A stretch of 64,000 bases of DNA, from assembly GCF_000024985.1 (NCBI RefSeq), contig NC_013523.1, forward strand, positions 2,108,001-2,172,000. The letters are read 5' to 3'. The notes under the pieces are model-generated. The model was not told the DNA's origin. It searched no databases and was given only the letters and a program-made list of their open reading frames with translations. Every line of letters begins with the position of its first letter. Position 1 is the first letter of the stretch. The position numbers and the translations under genes are program-made. The DNA comes from Sphaerobacter thermophilus DSM 20745 (GTDB taxonomy: Bacteria; Chloroflexota; Chloroflexia; Thermomicrobiales; Thermomicrobiaceae). Shown here one piece after another: positions 43,165 to 51,134 of the stretch.

Positions 43165-43218
43165 ATTCTCACGCAATTCTTACGCCGGATGGCCACCTTC
43201 CTATGGGATTCTCACGCC
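43165..43218 (+). promoter_or_regulatory. Three 11-bp direct repeats, candidate response-regulator operator
   Basis: ATTCTCACGCA (43165-43175) and ATTCTTACGCC (43176-43186) are in exact tandem with an 11-base period, and ATTCTCACGCC recurs at 43208-43218, 32 bases further on, close to three helical turns. OmpR/PhoB-family regulators bind such tandem repeats. The site is 73 bases upstream of the dehydrogenase gene and downstream of the regulator. Confidence 0.55.
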
Positions 43219-43290
43219 CGAATCTACGAGAATCGGGGCGGCGGGCGCCGGTGTCCCGCCCGTGGGACGGCAAAAGGAGAGAAGGTGGTT

Positions 43291-44613
43291 ATGCAGCAAC
43301 AGGAGCAAGCCGAGGTCGCAGGCAGGTCGGTCGACGTACGTGCCCGCGAGCGACAGGGCTCAACTCTCCTCGAGGACGCCAGCGCACAGTTCCGTGCAGC
43401 AGCGGCGCACCTCGGCCTCGATCCCGGATTACAGCAGGTGTTGGAGACGCCCGAGCGCGAGATGAGCGTCGCGCTCCCGATCGAGATGGACGACGGCCGC
43501 ATCGCGGTCTTCCAGGGCTACCGCGTGCAGCACTCCCGCCTGCGCGGCCCGGCCAAGGGCGGCATCCGCTACCATCCCTCGGTCGATCTCGACGAGGTAC
43601 GCGGCCTGGCAGCCCTCATGACCTGGAAGTGCTCCCTCCTGGACCTCCCATACGGCGGCGGTAAGGGCGGGGTCAACTGCGACCCATCGCTCTTGTCCGC
43701 AGGTGAACTGGCGCGGATCACGCGAGCCTACGCCACGGCCATGCTGCCGATCATCGGCTCGCGCGTCGATGTCCCCGCGCCGGACGTCAACACCGACGAG
43801 CAAGTCATGGCCTGGTTCCTGGACGCCGTCGAGACGCAGACCGGTGTCTTCGATCCGGCAGTTGTTACCGGTAAGCCCCTCGCCCTTGGCGGCATCCCGG
43901 GACGCGGTGAGGCCACCGGCCGCGGCGTCGCCCTGATCACCATGGAAATGCTCAAGCGCCGGGGGATCGCGCTTGAGGATGCCCGGATCGCGGTCCAGGG
44001 CTTCGGCAAGGTCGGCGGACACACGGTTCGCACCCTCGCCGACGCCGGCTGCCGCATCGTGGCCATCAGCGACGTCAGCGGCGGACTCTACAACCCCAAG
44101 GGGCTGGACATCCCGCGCATCGTCGCCCACACCCGCAACCACCCGCGCGGCCTCCTCGAGGGGTACCCCGGTGAAGACGCCGAGCCCATCGGCGCGGCCG
44201 AGCTGCTGACCGTCGACTGCGACGTAGTGATCCCCGCCGCGCTCGAGGGGCAGATCACCACGGCCAACGCGGGCGATATCCGCGCGCCGATCATCGTCGA
44301 GGCGGCCAACGGACCGACCACAGGCGAGGCCGACCGCATCCTGGAGGATCGCGGCATCACGGTCGTGCCCGACATCCTGGCCAACGCCGGGGGCGTCGTC
44401 GTCTCCTACTTTGAATGGATCCAGGGACTCCAGGGCACGAAGTGGACTCTGGAGGACGTTCGCGCGCGGCTTGACCGCATGATGCTCGACGCCTTCGAGG
44501 CCGTGATCCAGCGGGCAGAGGCGGAGGATGTCAGCCTGCGGCTGGCCGCGTATCTGATCGCCGTCGGCCGGGTGGCTGAGACCGCCGCGCTTCGGCGGAC
44601 GGCCGGCGCGTAA
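43291..44613 (+). CDS. Glu/Leu/Phe/Val-type amino acid dehydrogenase (glutamate dehydrogenase)
   Basis: A 440-aa NAD(P)-dependent dehydrogenase that interconverts glutamate and 2-oxoglutarate plus ammonia, judged by overall similarity to GdhA/RocG types. Signatures: VQHSRLRGPAKGGIRYHP with the substrate Lys, MTWKCSLLDLPYGGGKGGV with the catalytic Lys, PAPDVNTDEQVMAWFLD, the Rossmann turn VQGFGKVGGHT, and AANGPTTGEAD with VPDILANAGGVVVSYFEW. AAGGAG (43274-43279) could serve GTG 43285 or ATG 43291. Two small genes follow closely and probably share its transcript. Confidence 0.92.
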   Translation: MQQQEQAEVAGRSVDVRARERQGSTLLEDASAQFRAAAAHLGLDPGLQQVLETPEREMSVALPIEMDDGRIAVFQGYRVQHSRLRGPAKGGIRYHPSVDLDEVRGLAALMTWKCSLLDLPYGGGKGGVNCDPSLLSAGELARITRAYATAMLPIIGSRVDVPAPDVNTDEQVMAWFLDAVETQTGVFDPAVVTGKPLALGGIPGRGEATGRGVALITMEMLKRRGIALEDARIAVQGFGKVGGHTVRTLADAGCRIVAISDVSGGLYNPKGLDIPRIVAHTRNHPRGLLEGYPGEDAEPIGAAELLTVDCDVVIPAALEGQITTANAGDIRAPIIVEAANGPTTGEADRILEDRGITVVPDILANAGGVVVSYFEWIQGLQGTKWTLEDVRARLDRMMLDAFEAVIQRAEAEDVSLRLAAYLIAVGRVAETAALRRTAGA

Positions 44614-44653
44614 CCCGGTGAGACCGGTACCCGGAGGAATAGAGGGTTTCGTC

Positions 44654-45184
44654 ATGGCAGAGGTCCTGAGCGCCCCAGCGGAACTGGATCACACCGCCCC
44701 CGAGATGATCGAGCAGGCGGTGGCAGTCACGGCGCGCCGGATGCACCTTCCAACACCCCTCGCCGCGTTCGCGCGGCTCGAGGCGAACGACCCGACCGCC
44801 GTTTCCTACTTCCGCTACGAGTTGGCGCGCCAGGTCGCGATGCTGCTTCTGCGCTACGATCGGAACGTTGTCGCTCTCTACGAGGAGCAGGACGTCCCGG
44901 ACGGGGAGGAGTTGGCACCGCCGGAGGCGTCGCTGTACGATGCCCTCCGCGTCTATGTGCTCGTCGAGCAGGCCACGCACGCCCTCGACCACCTGCTGGA
45001 GGCACTGGACCGGGCGCTGGTGGGCGCGATCGCGCAGCGCTTCGGGCAGCCACTCAGCCGGTACCTGCAGGCAGTGGTGGTGGATCCGGCGCGAGCCAAC
45101 CTGCTCCGGCCCCGTGCGCGCGGCTACCGACCCCGCCCGGCCCTGGTCCTGGCACGCGAGTCGATCGCGGAGATGAGCGACTAG
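44654..45184 (+). CDS. Hypothetical protein, 176 aa, helical
   Basis: I do not recognise this protein. It is predicted all-helical and acidic at the N-terminus, with a Leu/Ala-rich middle (YDALRVYVLVEQATHALDHL, EALDRALVGAIAQRFG) and an Arg/Pro-rich tail. No signal peptide or cysteine is present. The ATG at 44654 follows AGAGGG; GTG 44618 is an alternative. It sits 40 bases after the dehydrogenase gene and only three bases before the next small gene, suggesting one operon and possibly a joint function. Confidence 0.7.
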   Translation: MAEVLSAPAELDHTAPEMIEQAVAVTARRMHLPTPLAAFARLEANDPTAVSYFRYELARQVAMLLLRYDRNVVALYEEQDVPDGEELAPPEASLYDALRVYVLVEQATHALDHLLEALDRALVGAIAQRFGQPLSRYLQAVVVDPARANLLRPRARGYRPRPALVLARESIAEMSD

Positions 45185-45187
45185 CGG

Positions 45188-45427
45188 ATGCTGTTCCGAC
45201 GGGACGAGGTGTTGCACATCACCGGCGCCAGCGAGGAAGAGCTGGCCCGGTTGGAACAGAAACGGCTGGTAGTACCGGTCCGGCCCTGGTGGACACTGGG
45301 GCTGGGCCGGTACTACCGTGAGAACCACCTGGATGTGGTGCGCTGGCTGGTAGAGGCCCAGCGCGCCGAGCAAGATTCCCTCGAACCTGGGAAGAGTTCC
45401 GGCCCCAGCCTCGGGCGCCGAGGATAG
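45188..45427 (+). CDS. Small MerR-like winged-helix protein, 79 aa
   Basis: The product begins LFRRDEVLHITGASEEELAR and continues with GRYYRENHLDVVRWLVEAQ, which fits the helix-turn-helix plus wing of MerR-type DNA-binding or chaperone-modulator (CbpM-like) domains, without an effector domain. Its start is three bases after the upstream stop codon, so it is probably translationally coupled to the 176-aa protein. It may be a DNA-binding partner of that protein; this is inference. Its stop codon abuts the transhydrogenase promoter. Confidence 0.65.
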   Translation: MLFRRDEVLHITGASEEELARLEQKRLVVPVRPWWTLGLGRYYRENHLDVVRWLVEAQRAEQDSLEPGKSSGPSLGRRG

Positions 45428-45456
45428 TTGACGCTGGCCCATCGCGGCGGTACGCT
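45428..45456 (+). promoter_or_regulatory. Promoter candidate of the transhydrogenase operon
   Basis: TTGACG (45428-45433), 17 bases, TACGCT (45451-45456). It starts immediately after the stop codon of the small MerR-like gene and lies about 125 bases upstream of pntAA. Confidence 0.5.
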
Positions 45457-45581
45457 ACCCGTTGTGGGAACACATCGGTCGACGTGCCGCGCGCGACACC
45501 TGCGGCCATGTGCCTCGACGATCCCGGTCATGACTGTGGGGGATTCGTCCACCCACAGCGAGTATCAAGGAGTGGTTGGTC

Positions 45582-46751
45582 TTGGTGTCTTCACAGCCCG
45601 AATCCGGCCCCACGCTCACGGTAGGGGTGCCTCGGGAGACGATCCCTGGGGAGCGACGGGTCGCCCTCACGCCGGATGTCGTCAAGCGACTGTCCGGCCG
45701 CGGCTTCCGCATCCTGGTAGAGCGCGAGGCTGGCGTCGCAGCCAGCTACCCTGACGAGCTCTACACGGAGGCCGGCGCGACGATCGTCCCCGAAGTCGCC
45801 CAACTCTACCGCGAAGCGGACGTGATCCTCAAGGTGCAGCGGCCGACCGACGAGGAGGTGCCGCTGCTGCGCGAGGGTCAGGTAATCATCGCGTTCCTCT
45901 CGCCGCTCACCCGCCCCGAACTGGTGGTGCAGTTGGCCGAGCGCAAGGTCACCGCGCTCAGCATGGACGCGATCCCGCGCATCACCCGCGCCCAGCCGAT
46001 GGACGCGCTCTCATCGATGAGCACCATCGCCGGCTACAAGGCGGTGCTGCTCGCCGCGAATGCGCTGTCCAAGTTCTTCCCGCTGCTCATGACCGCCGCG
46101 GGGACGATCCCCCCAGCCCGAGTGCTCGTCCTCGGGGCTGGTGTGGCCGGGCTCCAGGCGATCGCCACCGCCCGCCGCCTCGGTGCCGTGGTGGAGGCGT
46201 TCGACACCCGCCCAGTGGTGAAGGAGCAGGTCGAGAGCCTGGGCGCCACCTTCCTCGAGCTGGACATCCAGAGCTCGCAGGACGCGAGCGGCTACGCCAC
46301 TGAGCTAGAGGAGGAGCACATCAAGCGGGAGATCGCCCTCATTAAGGAACACGCGGCCCGCTCCGATGTGATCATCACGACCGCACTCATCCCCGGCCGC
46401 CCCGCGCCGCTGCTCTTGCCGGAGGACACGGTTGCCAACATGCGGCCCGGCTCGGTGATCGTCGACCTGGCCGCGGAGATGGGCGGCAACTGCGAGCTGA
46501 CCAAGCCCGGTGAGACGATCGTCCGCCACAACGTCACGATCATGGGCCCGCTCAACCTGCCGAGCGAGATGGCCTACCACGCCAGCCAGATGTACGCCAA
46601 GAACATCGGCGCGCTCCTCGAGCACCTGGCGCCGAACGCCAACCTGACGTTCGACATGGAGGACTCGATTACCGCGGGCGTGGTCCTGACCCGGGACGGT
46701 GAGGTCCTGCACGGGCCGACCCGCGAGTGGATGAAGGAGCGAGTGGCGTGA
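45582..46751 (+). CDS. pntAA: NAD(P) transhydrogenase subunit alpha part 1 (domain I)
   Basis: The NAD(H)-binding domain of the proton-translocating transhydrogenase. LTVGVPRETIPGERRVALTP opens the alanine-dehydrogenase-like fold, and VLVLGAGVAGLQAIATARRL with VVEAFDTRP forms the NAD site. A long helix-rich loop and VDLAAEMGGNCELTKPGET complete it. About 389 aa, the length of split-type PntAA. The start is uncertain among TTG 45576, TTG 45582 and GTG 45585; AAGGAG at 45567-45572 favours 45582. Its TGA overlaps the next GTG. Confidence 0.94.
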   Translation: MVSSQPESGPTLTVGVPRETIPGERRVALTPDVVKRLSGRGFRILVEREAGVAASYPDELYTEAGATIVPEVAQLYREADVILKVQRPTDEEVPLLREGQVIIAFLSPLTRPELVVQLAERKVTALSMDAIPRITRAQPMDALSSMSTIAGYKAVLLAANALSKFFPLLMTAAGTIPPARVLVLGAGVAGLQAIATARRLGAVVEAFDTRPVVKEQVESLGATFLELDIQSSQDASGYATELEEEHIKREIALIKEHAARSDVIITTALIPGRPAPLLLPEDTVANMRPGSVIVDLAAEMGGNCELTKPGETIVRHNVTIMGPLNLPSEMAYHASQMYAKNIGALLEHLAPNANLTFDMEDSITAGVVLTRDGEVLHGPTREWMKERVA

Positions 46752-47044
46752 GTCAAGAGCTCATCCTGGGCGCCTACGTCTTTCTCCTGGCGCTCTTCCT
46801 CGGCGTGGAGGTCATCGGCCGCGTCCCATCGACGCTGCATACACCGCTGATGTCGGCCACCAACGCCATCCACGGCATCGTGCTCATCGGCGCGATCCTT
46901 GTCGCGGGGACGGCCGATTCGCCCCTCCTCTACGTGCTGGCCTTCGTGGCGATCGTGCTCGGGGCCGGCAACGTCTTCGGGGGCTTCGCCGTCACCGATC
47001 GGATGCTGGAGATGTTCAAGAAGAAGCCGGTGGAGAAGCGGTGA
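46748..47044 (+). CDS. pntAB: NAD(P) transhydrogenase subunit alpha part 2
   Basis: A 98-aa membrane subunit carrying the first three or so membrane helices of the transhydrogenase (YVFLLALFLGVEVIGRVPST, ATNAIHGIVLIGAILVAG, LLYVLAFVAIVLGAGNVFGG). SATNAIHGIV and NVFGGFAVTDRML are family signatures. GTG 46748 overlaps the pntAA stop (GTGA), and the pntAB stop overlaps the pntB start the same way. Confidence 0.95.
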   Translation: MSQELILGAYVFLLALFLGVEVIGRVPSTLHTPLMSATNAIHGIVLIGAILVAGTADSPLLYVLAFVAIVLGAGNVFGGFAVTDRMLEMFKKKPVEKR

Positions 47045-48447
47045 TTACTGACGCTCGCGCAGCCATTATTGCAGTCGCCTATCTCATCTCCGCGATCCTC
47101 TTCATCTTTGGTCTCAAGCGTCTCAGTTCCCCGGCCACTGCCCGCCACGGCAACCGCCTTGCCATCCTCGCCATGACGATCGCGGTCGCGGTCACCCTCC
47201 TCGACCGCTCGATCACCTGGAAGCCGATCAACATCGCCATTATTGTGGTCGGCACCGCCATCGGCGCCGTGGTCGGTGTCTACTTCGCCCGCACGGTGCA
47301 GATGACGGCCATGCCGCAGATGGTGGCGCTGTTCAACGGCATGGGCGGTGGTACCGCGGCCTTCGTCTCGGTCGCGGAGTTCCTTCGGTTCAGCGAAGAA
47401 GGTTCCATCGGCGCCGGGGAGGCGCTCTCCGTCTCGGCCGGCACGGCCATCGGCGCGCTCTCCCTCACCGGCAGCCTGATCGCCTTCGGCAAGCTGCAGG
47501 AGTTGATCTCCGGGCGGCCGATCCGCTTCCCGGGCCTGTCGGCACTCAACGTGATCCTCTTCGTGGCGATCCTCGCCCTGGGCACGGTCGTGGTCGGCTT
47601 CGATGGGGGCAACCTGTTCGTCTGGCTCCTCCTGGCCGTGGCGATGGTCCTGGGCGTGCTGGTCGTGCTCCCGATCGGCGGCGCCGACATGCCGGTCGTG
47701 ATCGCGTTGCTCAACTCCTTCACCGGCATCGCCGCCGCGCTGACCGGCTTCGTGGTCCACAACCAGATCCTGATCGTCGCGGGCGCGCTGGTCGGCGCCT
47801 CCGGTGGCTTCCTCACCGTGCTCATGAGCCGCGCCATGAACCGCCCGCTCAGCAATGTGCTCTTCGGCGCCTTCGGCGCGGCGTCCACGGCCGGCGCCAA
47901 GGTCGGCGAAGAGAAGCCGATCCGCGAGACGACCCCCGAGGACGCGGCGGTGGTCATGGCCTACGCCAACGAGGTCATCATCGTCCCGGGCTACGGCCTG
48001 GCGGTGGCCCAGGCCCAGCACCAGATCCGCGAGCTGGCCGACGAGCTGGAGAAGCGCGGCGTCACGGTCAAGTACGCCATCCACCCGGTCGCCGGGCGCA
48101 TGCCGGGCCACATGAACGTGCTGCTGGCCGAGGCGAACGTGCCGTACGACCAGCTCTTCGAGATGGATCAGATCAACAACGAGTTCGCCCACGCCGACGT
48201 GGCCCTGGTCGTCGGGGCCAACGACGTGGTCAACCCGGCCGCGCGCACCGACCCGAGCAGCCCGATCTACGGCATGCCCATCCTCAACGTGGATCAGGCG
48301 CGCACCATCATCGTCCTCAAGCGGTCGATGCGCCCCGGCTTCGCCGGGATCGAGAACGAACTGTTCCACGATCCGAAGACGGTCATGCTCTTCGGCGACG
48401 CCAAGGAGTCGCTCACCAAGCTCACGAACGCCGTCAAGGCAGCCTGA
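47041..48447 (+). CDS. pntB: NAD(P) transhydrogenase subunit beta
   Basis: The membrane and NADP(H)-binding subunit. Residues 1 to about 270 carry eight or nine membrane helices, including the proton-path region FNGMGGGTAAFVSVAEF. The C-terminal domain III has VIIVPGYGLAVAQAQHQIRE, YAIHPVAGRMPGHMNVLLAE, VALVVGANDVVNPAARTDPS and VIVLKRSMRPGFAG-like IIVLKRSMRPGFAGIENELF, the NADP site. 468 aa. The three-subunit arrangement is like that in Rhodospirillum. A strong terminator follows 28 bases after the stop. Confidence 0.97.
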   Translation: MITDARAAIIAVAYLISAILFIFGLKRLSSPATARHGNRLAILAMTIAVAVTLLDRSITWKPINIAIIVVGTAIGAVVGVYFARTVQMTAMPQMVALFNGMGGGTAAFVSVAEFLRFSEEGSIGAGEALSVSAGTAIGALSLTGSLIAFGKLQELISGRPIRFPGLSALNVILFVAILALGTVVVGFDGGNLFVWLLLAVAMVLGVLVVLPIGGADMPVVIALLNSFTGIAAALTGFVVHNQILIVAGALVGASGGFLTVLMSRAMNRPLSNVLFGAFGAASTAGAKVGEEKPIRETTPEDAAVVMAYANEVIIVPGYGLAVAQAQHQIRELADELEKRGVTVKYAIHPVAGRMPGHMNVLLAEANVPYDQLFEMDQINNEFAHADVALVVGANDVVNPAARTDPSSPIYGMPILNVDQARTIIVLKRSMRPGFAGIENELFHDPKTVMLFGDAKESLTKLTNAVKAA

Positions 48448-48475
48448 GCGAGCGCCTCTCATCCGCACGCAACCA

Positions 48476-48511
48476 GCCCCTCGCCCACCGCTGGGCGAGG
48501 GGCATTTTTTC
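48476..48511 (+). terminator. Rho-independent terminator of the transhydrogenase operon
   Basis: GCCCCTCGCCC (48476-48486) pairs perfectly with GGGCGAGGGGC (48493-48503) around a 6-base loop, followed by ATTTTTTCC. The clearest intrinsic terminator in the window. Confidence 0.92.
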
Positions 48512-48555
48512 CTCCAGGATGTCCACCACGTGCGAAGGCCGTGCGTGAGCGGTAC

Positions 48556-48996
48556 GTGCCCGGAGGTAAACCCCAGGGCTGACAACGGAAAGTCCGCTGA
48601 AGCGGGCTGAGTCGGTGCGAGGCTCACCTTCAGGTGATACGGTTCTGACATCCAGGTATGTGCCCGGGGGTAAACCCCCGGGCTGAGAAATCGAAGCCCA
48701 CTAAAGGGGCTGGGAACACGGCAACCATCGAGATTCCGGATCGGATCCACCCGGGCGTGGCCGTCCAAGCCCCTTCAGTGGGCTTGCCCGTATTCAGCCC
48801 GGTGGCTTTAGCCCCGGGCACATGCCACGGCGCGGGATCTTCGCGTCACCCAGCCCATGCCACGACACTGGCGCGGAACCAGCCCCGGCGCGCGGCTGAT
48901 GCCGCGCGATACCAAAGCGGCGGCTGGAGCCGCCGCACTCCAAAGCCGGCTTCAGCCGGCTTCGCCTTGTCAGCCCGGGGGTTCACCCCCGGTCAC
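48556..48996. repeat. Modular hairpin repeat cluster 4
   Basis: A module at 48556-48611, then an inverted pair (48661-48711 facing 48767-48821; CGAAGCCCACTAAAGGGGCT facing AGCCCCTTCAGTGGGCTT) with a 55-base spacer, then a long module at 48883-48994. The last has four successive hairpins: CGCGCGGC/GCCGCGCG, GCGGCGGC/GCCGCCGC, AGCCGGCT/AGCCGGCT and CCCGGGGG/CCCCCGG. Its first 43 bases recur without change at 56522-56564. Bases 48512-49147 hold no supported gene. Confidence 0.85.
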
Positions 48997-49147
48997 AGAC
49001 CACGACGCGGGGATCCGCGCGAGCACGGACAGCATGGAGGAATGACGCCCAGACGACTCCCCGGCCTTGACAGGTCGCGGCTCCGGCGTCAGGCTCACCG
49101 TGGTAACCGAGACCCGTATCCGCCCACGGCAGGGGAGGGAGAACAGA

Positions 49148-51106
49148 ATGGCAGCGGAGCGATTGCTCCCCTTCGAGCAGGCAGTCAGTGCCACGCTCGT
49201 GACCGACGTTCAGATCTCGCCGGACGGCCGGCACGTCGCCTACGTGACGGCACCGGCCTCGAAGGAGGGAGAACACCCGGTCAGCGCGATCTGGTTGGTC
49301 GCCGCAGACGGCGGTACGCCCCGGCGCCTGACCACCTCCGAGGCGGCGGACGGCGCTCCACGCTGGTCACCCGATGGGCGGCGGCTGGCATTCGTCTCCG
49401 ATCGACTCGAGCGCGGCAAGCCGCAGGTCTACGTGCTGGACCTCGCCGGTGGCGAGGCGGTGCGCGTCACCGCCGCCGAAGGGGGTGTCGGCCAGGCGGC
49501 CTGGTCGCCCGACGGGTCGTTGCTGGCCTACACCGCGATGGACGCCGAGACCGAGGAGGAGAAGCGGCGCCGCGAGGAGCGCGACGACGCCCGCCTCGTT
49601 GACGCCGACGTGAAGCGCGCCAGCCTCTGGGTCATCGCCGTGCCGGAGGCCACGGCCGCCATCGACCCGAACGCCCTCCCCGAGCCGCGCCGGATCAGCC
49701 CGGAGGGGATCCACATCGGCACCGAGGCGGACGCGGGGTTCACCTGGGCGCCGGATGGGAAGTCCTTCGTCGTCCTCGCCTCGCCCGACCCCAAGGCCCA
49801 CTACACGTTCGCGCCCGAGATGGCGATCCTCAGCCTGGACGGGGAGTTGCGCAGTCTCGGCCGCTTCGAAGGACTGCTGACAGCGCCGAAGTTCAGCCCG
49901 GACGGGAAGACGCTCGCCTTCGTTGCCGCCGAAGAGGTCATGCCCGCCTTCTTCTCCCTCCAGACGATGCCGGCCAGCGGCGGTCAGCCCCACATCGTTG
50001 CACCCGGCTTCGAGGGATCGTTCCGAGACTTCCACTGGCTGCCGGACGGGGAGCGGATCGTCACCTCGGTCGAGATGGGCCAGCAGGTGACGGTCAAAGT
50101 CTTCAACCTCACCTCCGGGGAGGTCAGCGACGCATTCGCGCCGTTCGAGCGGGTGGGCGTGGTGACCGCCTTCCGACTGAGCGCGAGCGGCGACCGTGCC
50201 GCGTTCGTCTACGCCCACGACGAGTCGTACGGCGACGTCTACGCAGCCGACCTGGGTGGCGAGCCGCGCCGGTTGACCGACCTCAACCCCTGGACTCGCG
50301 ACTACGAGTGGGGTGAGGTGCGGGATATCCGCTGGACCTCGACCGACGGGCTGGAGATCGAGGGGATGGTGATCCTCCCCGTCGGCTATGAGGAGGGGAA
50401 GCGCTATCCCCTGCTGGTCCACATCCACGGCGGGCCGTGCGGTGCCTGGCTCCACCACCTGTATGCCGGCTGGCACGACTGGGGGCAGTTCTTCGCCCAG
50501 CGGGGCTACGCGGTCTTCCTGCCCAACCCGCGCGGCTCCTCCGGCCGCGGCACCGCGTTCCTCTGCGGCATCGTCGGCTGCTACGGCGAGCCCGACTGGG
50601 AGGACATCAACAGCGGAGTGGACTACCTGATCGAACAGGGAATCGCCGACCCGGACCAGCTCGTCGTCGGTGGCTGGAGCGGTGGCGGCTTCCTGACCAA
50701 CTGGGCCATCACCCACAGCGATCGTTTCAAGGCGGCCGTCTCCGGCGCCGGGATCTCCAACTGGGTCAGCTTCCAGGGCACCGCCGATGTTCGCAGCGTC
50801 TTCGACCGCTACCTCGGTCCGGTCGACGAGGAGGTTGAGACCCACTGGCGCCTGTCGCCGATTCGCGTCATCAGCCGGGCGACCACGCCGACCCTGATCC
50901 TCTACGGCGAGAACGACATCCGCGTGCCGCCCAGCCAGGGGTTCGAGCTCTATGAGGGGCTCAAGAGCCGCGGCGTGGAGACGCAACTGGTACTCTACCC
51001 GCGCGAGCCGCACGTGATCATGGAGCGCAAGCACCAGATCGATGTCCTGCAGCGGGCAATCGACTGGTATGAGCGGCACCTGGGCCGGGCGGCACAGGAC
51101 GCATAG
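49148..51106 (+). CDS. S9 family serine peptidase (acylaminoacyl-peptidase/DPP-like)
   Basis: A 652-aa prolyl-oligopeptidase-family peptidase. The N-terminal beta-propeller (about 1-390) shows SPDG blades (VQISPDGRHVAYVTAP, PRWSPDGRRLAFVSDR, PKFSPDGKTLAFVA). The C-terminal alpha/beta hydrolase domain has the oxyanion strand YPLLVHIHGGP, nucleophile Ser in GGWSGGGFLTNWAIT, Asp in LYGENDIRVPPSQ and His in YPREPHVIMERKHQ. No signal peptide, so it should act in the cytoplasm on short peptides. ATG 49148 follows GGGAGG. It is followed 28 bases later by an M20 peptidase gene. Confidence 0.93.
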   Translation: MAAERLLPFEQAVSATLVTDVQISPDGRHVAYVTAPASKEGEHPVSAIWLVAADGGTPRRLTTSEAADGAPRWSPDGRRLAFVSDRLERGKPQVYVLDLAGGEAVRVTAAEGGVGQAAWSPDGSLLAYTAMDAETEEEKRRREERDDARLVDADVKRASLWVIAVPEATAAIDPNALPEPRRISPEGIHIGTEADAGFTWAPDGKSFVVLASPDPKAHYTFAPEMAILSLDGELRSLGRFEGLLTAPKFSPDGKTLAFVAAEEVMPAFFSLQTMPASGGQPHIVAPGFEGSFRDFHWLPDGERIVTSVEMGQQVTVKVFNLTSGEVSDAFAPFERVGVVTAFRLSASGDRAAFVYAHDESYGDVYAADLGGEPRRLTDLNPWTRDYEWGEVRDIRWTSTDGLEIEGMVILPVGYEEGKRYPLLVHIHGGPCGAWLHHLYAGWHDWGQFFAQRGYAVFLPNPRGSSGRGTAFLCGIVGCYGEPDWEDINSGVDYLIEQGIADPDQLVVGGWSGGGFLTNWAITHSDRFKAAVSGAGISNWVSFQGTADVRSVFDRYLGPVDEEVETHWRLSPIRVISRATTPTLILYGENDIRVPPSQGFELYEGLKSRGVETQLVLYPREPHVIMERKHQIDVLQRAIDWYERHLGRAAQDA

Positions 51107-51134
51107 CGGCAGCGGACGCGAGAGGGGGGGCGCG

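Noticed and set aside
48556-48996. Possible CRISPR array because of spaced palindromic repeats
   Set aside because: Unit lengths and spacings are irregular, the modules differ, they occur in both orientations, and there are no cas genes.
49067-49072. A perfect TTGACA upstream of the first S9 peptidase
   Set aside because: At 16-18 bases downstream there is no acceptable -10 (CAGGCT), so it is not called as a promoter.
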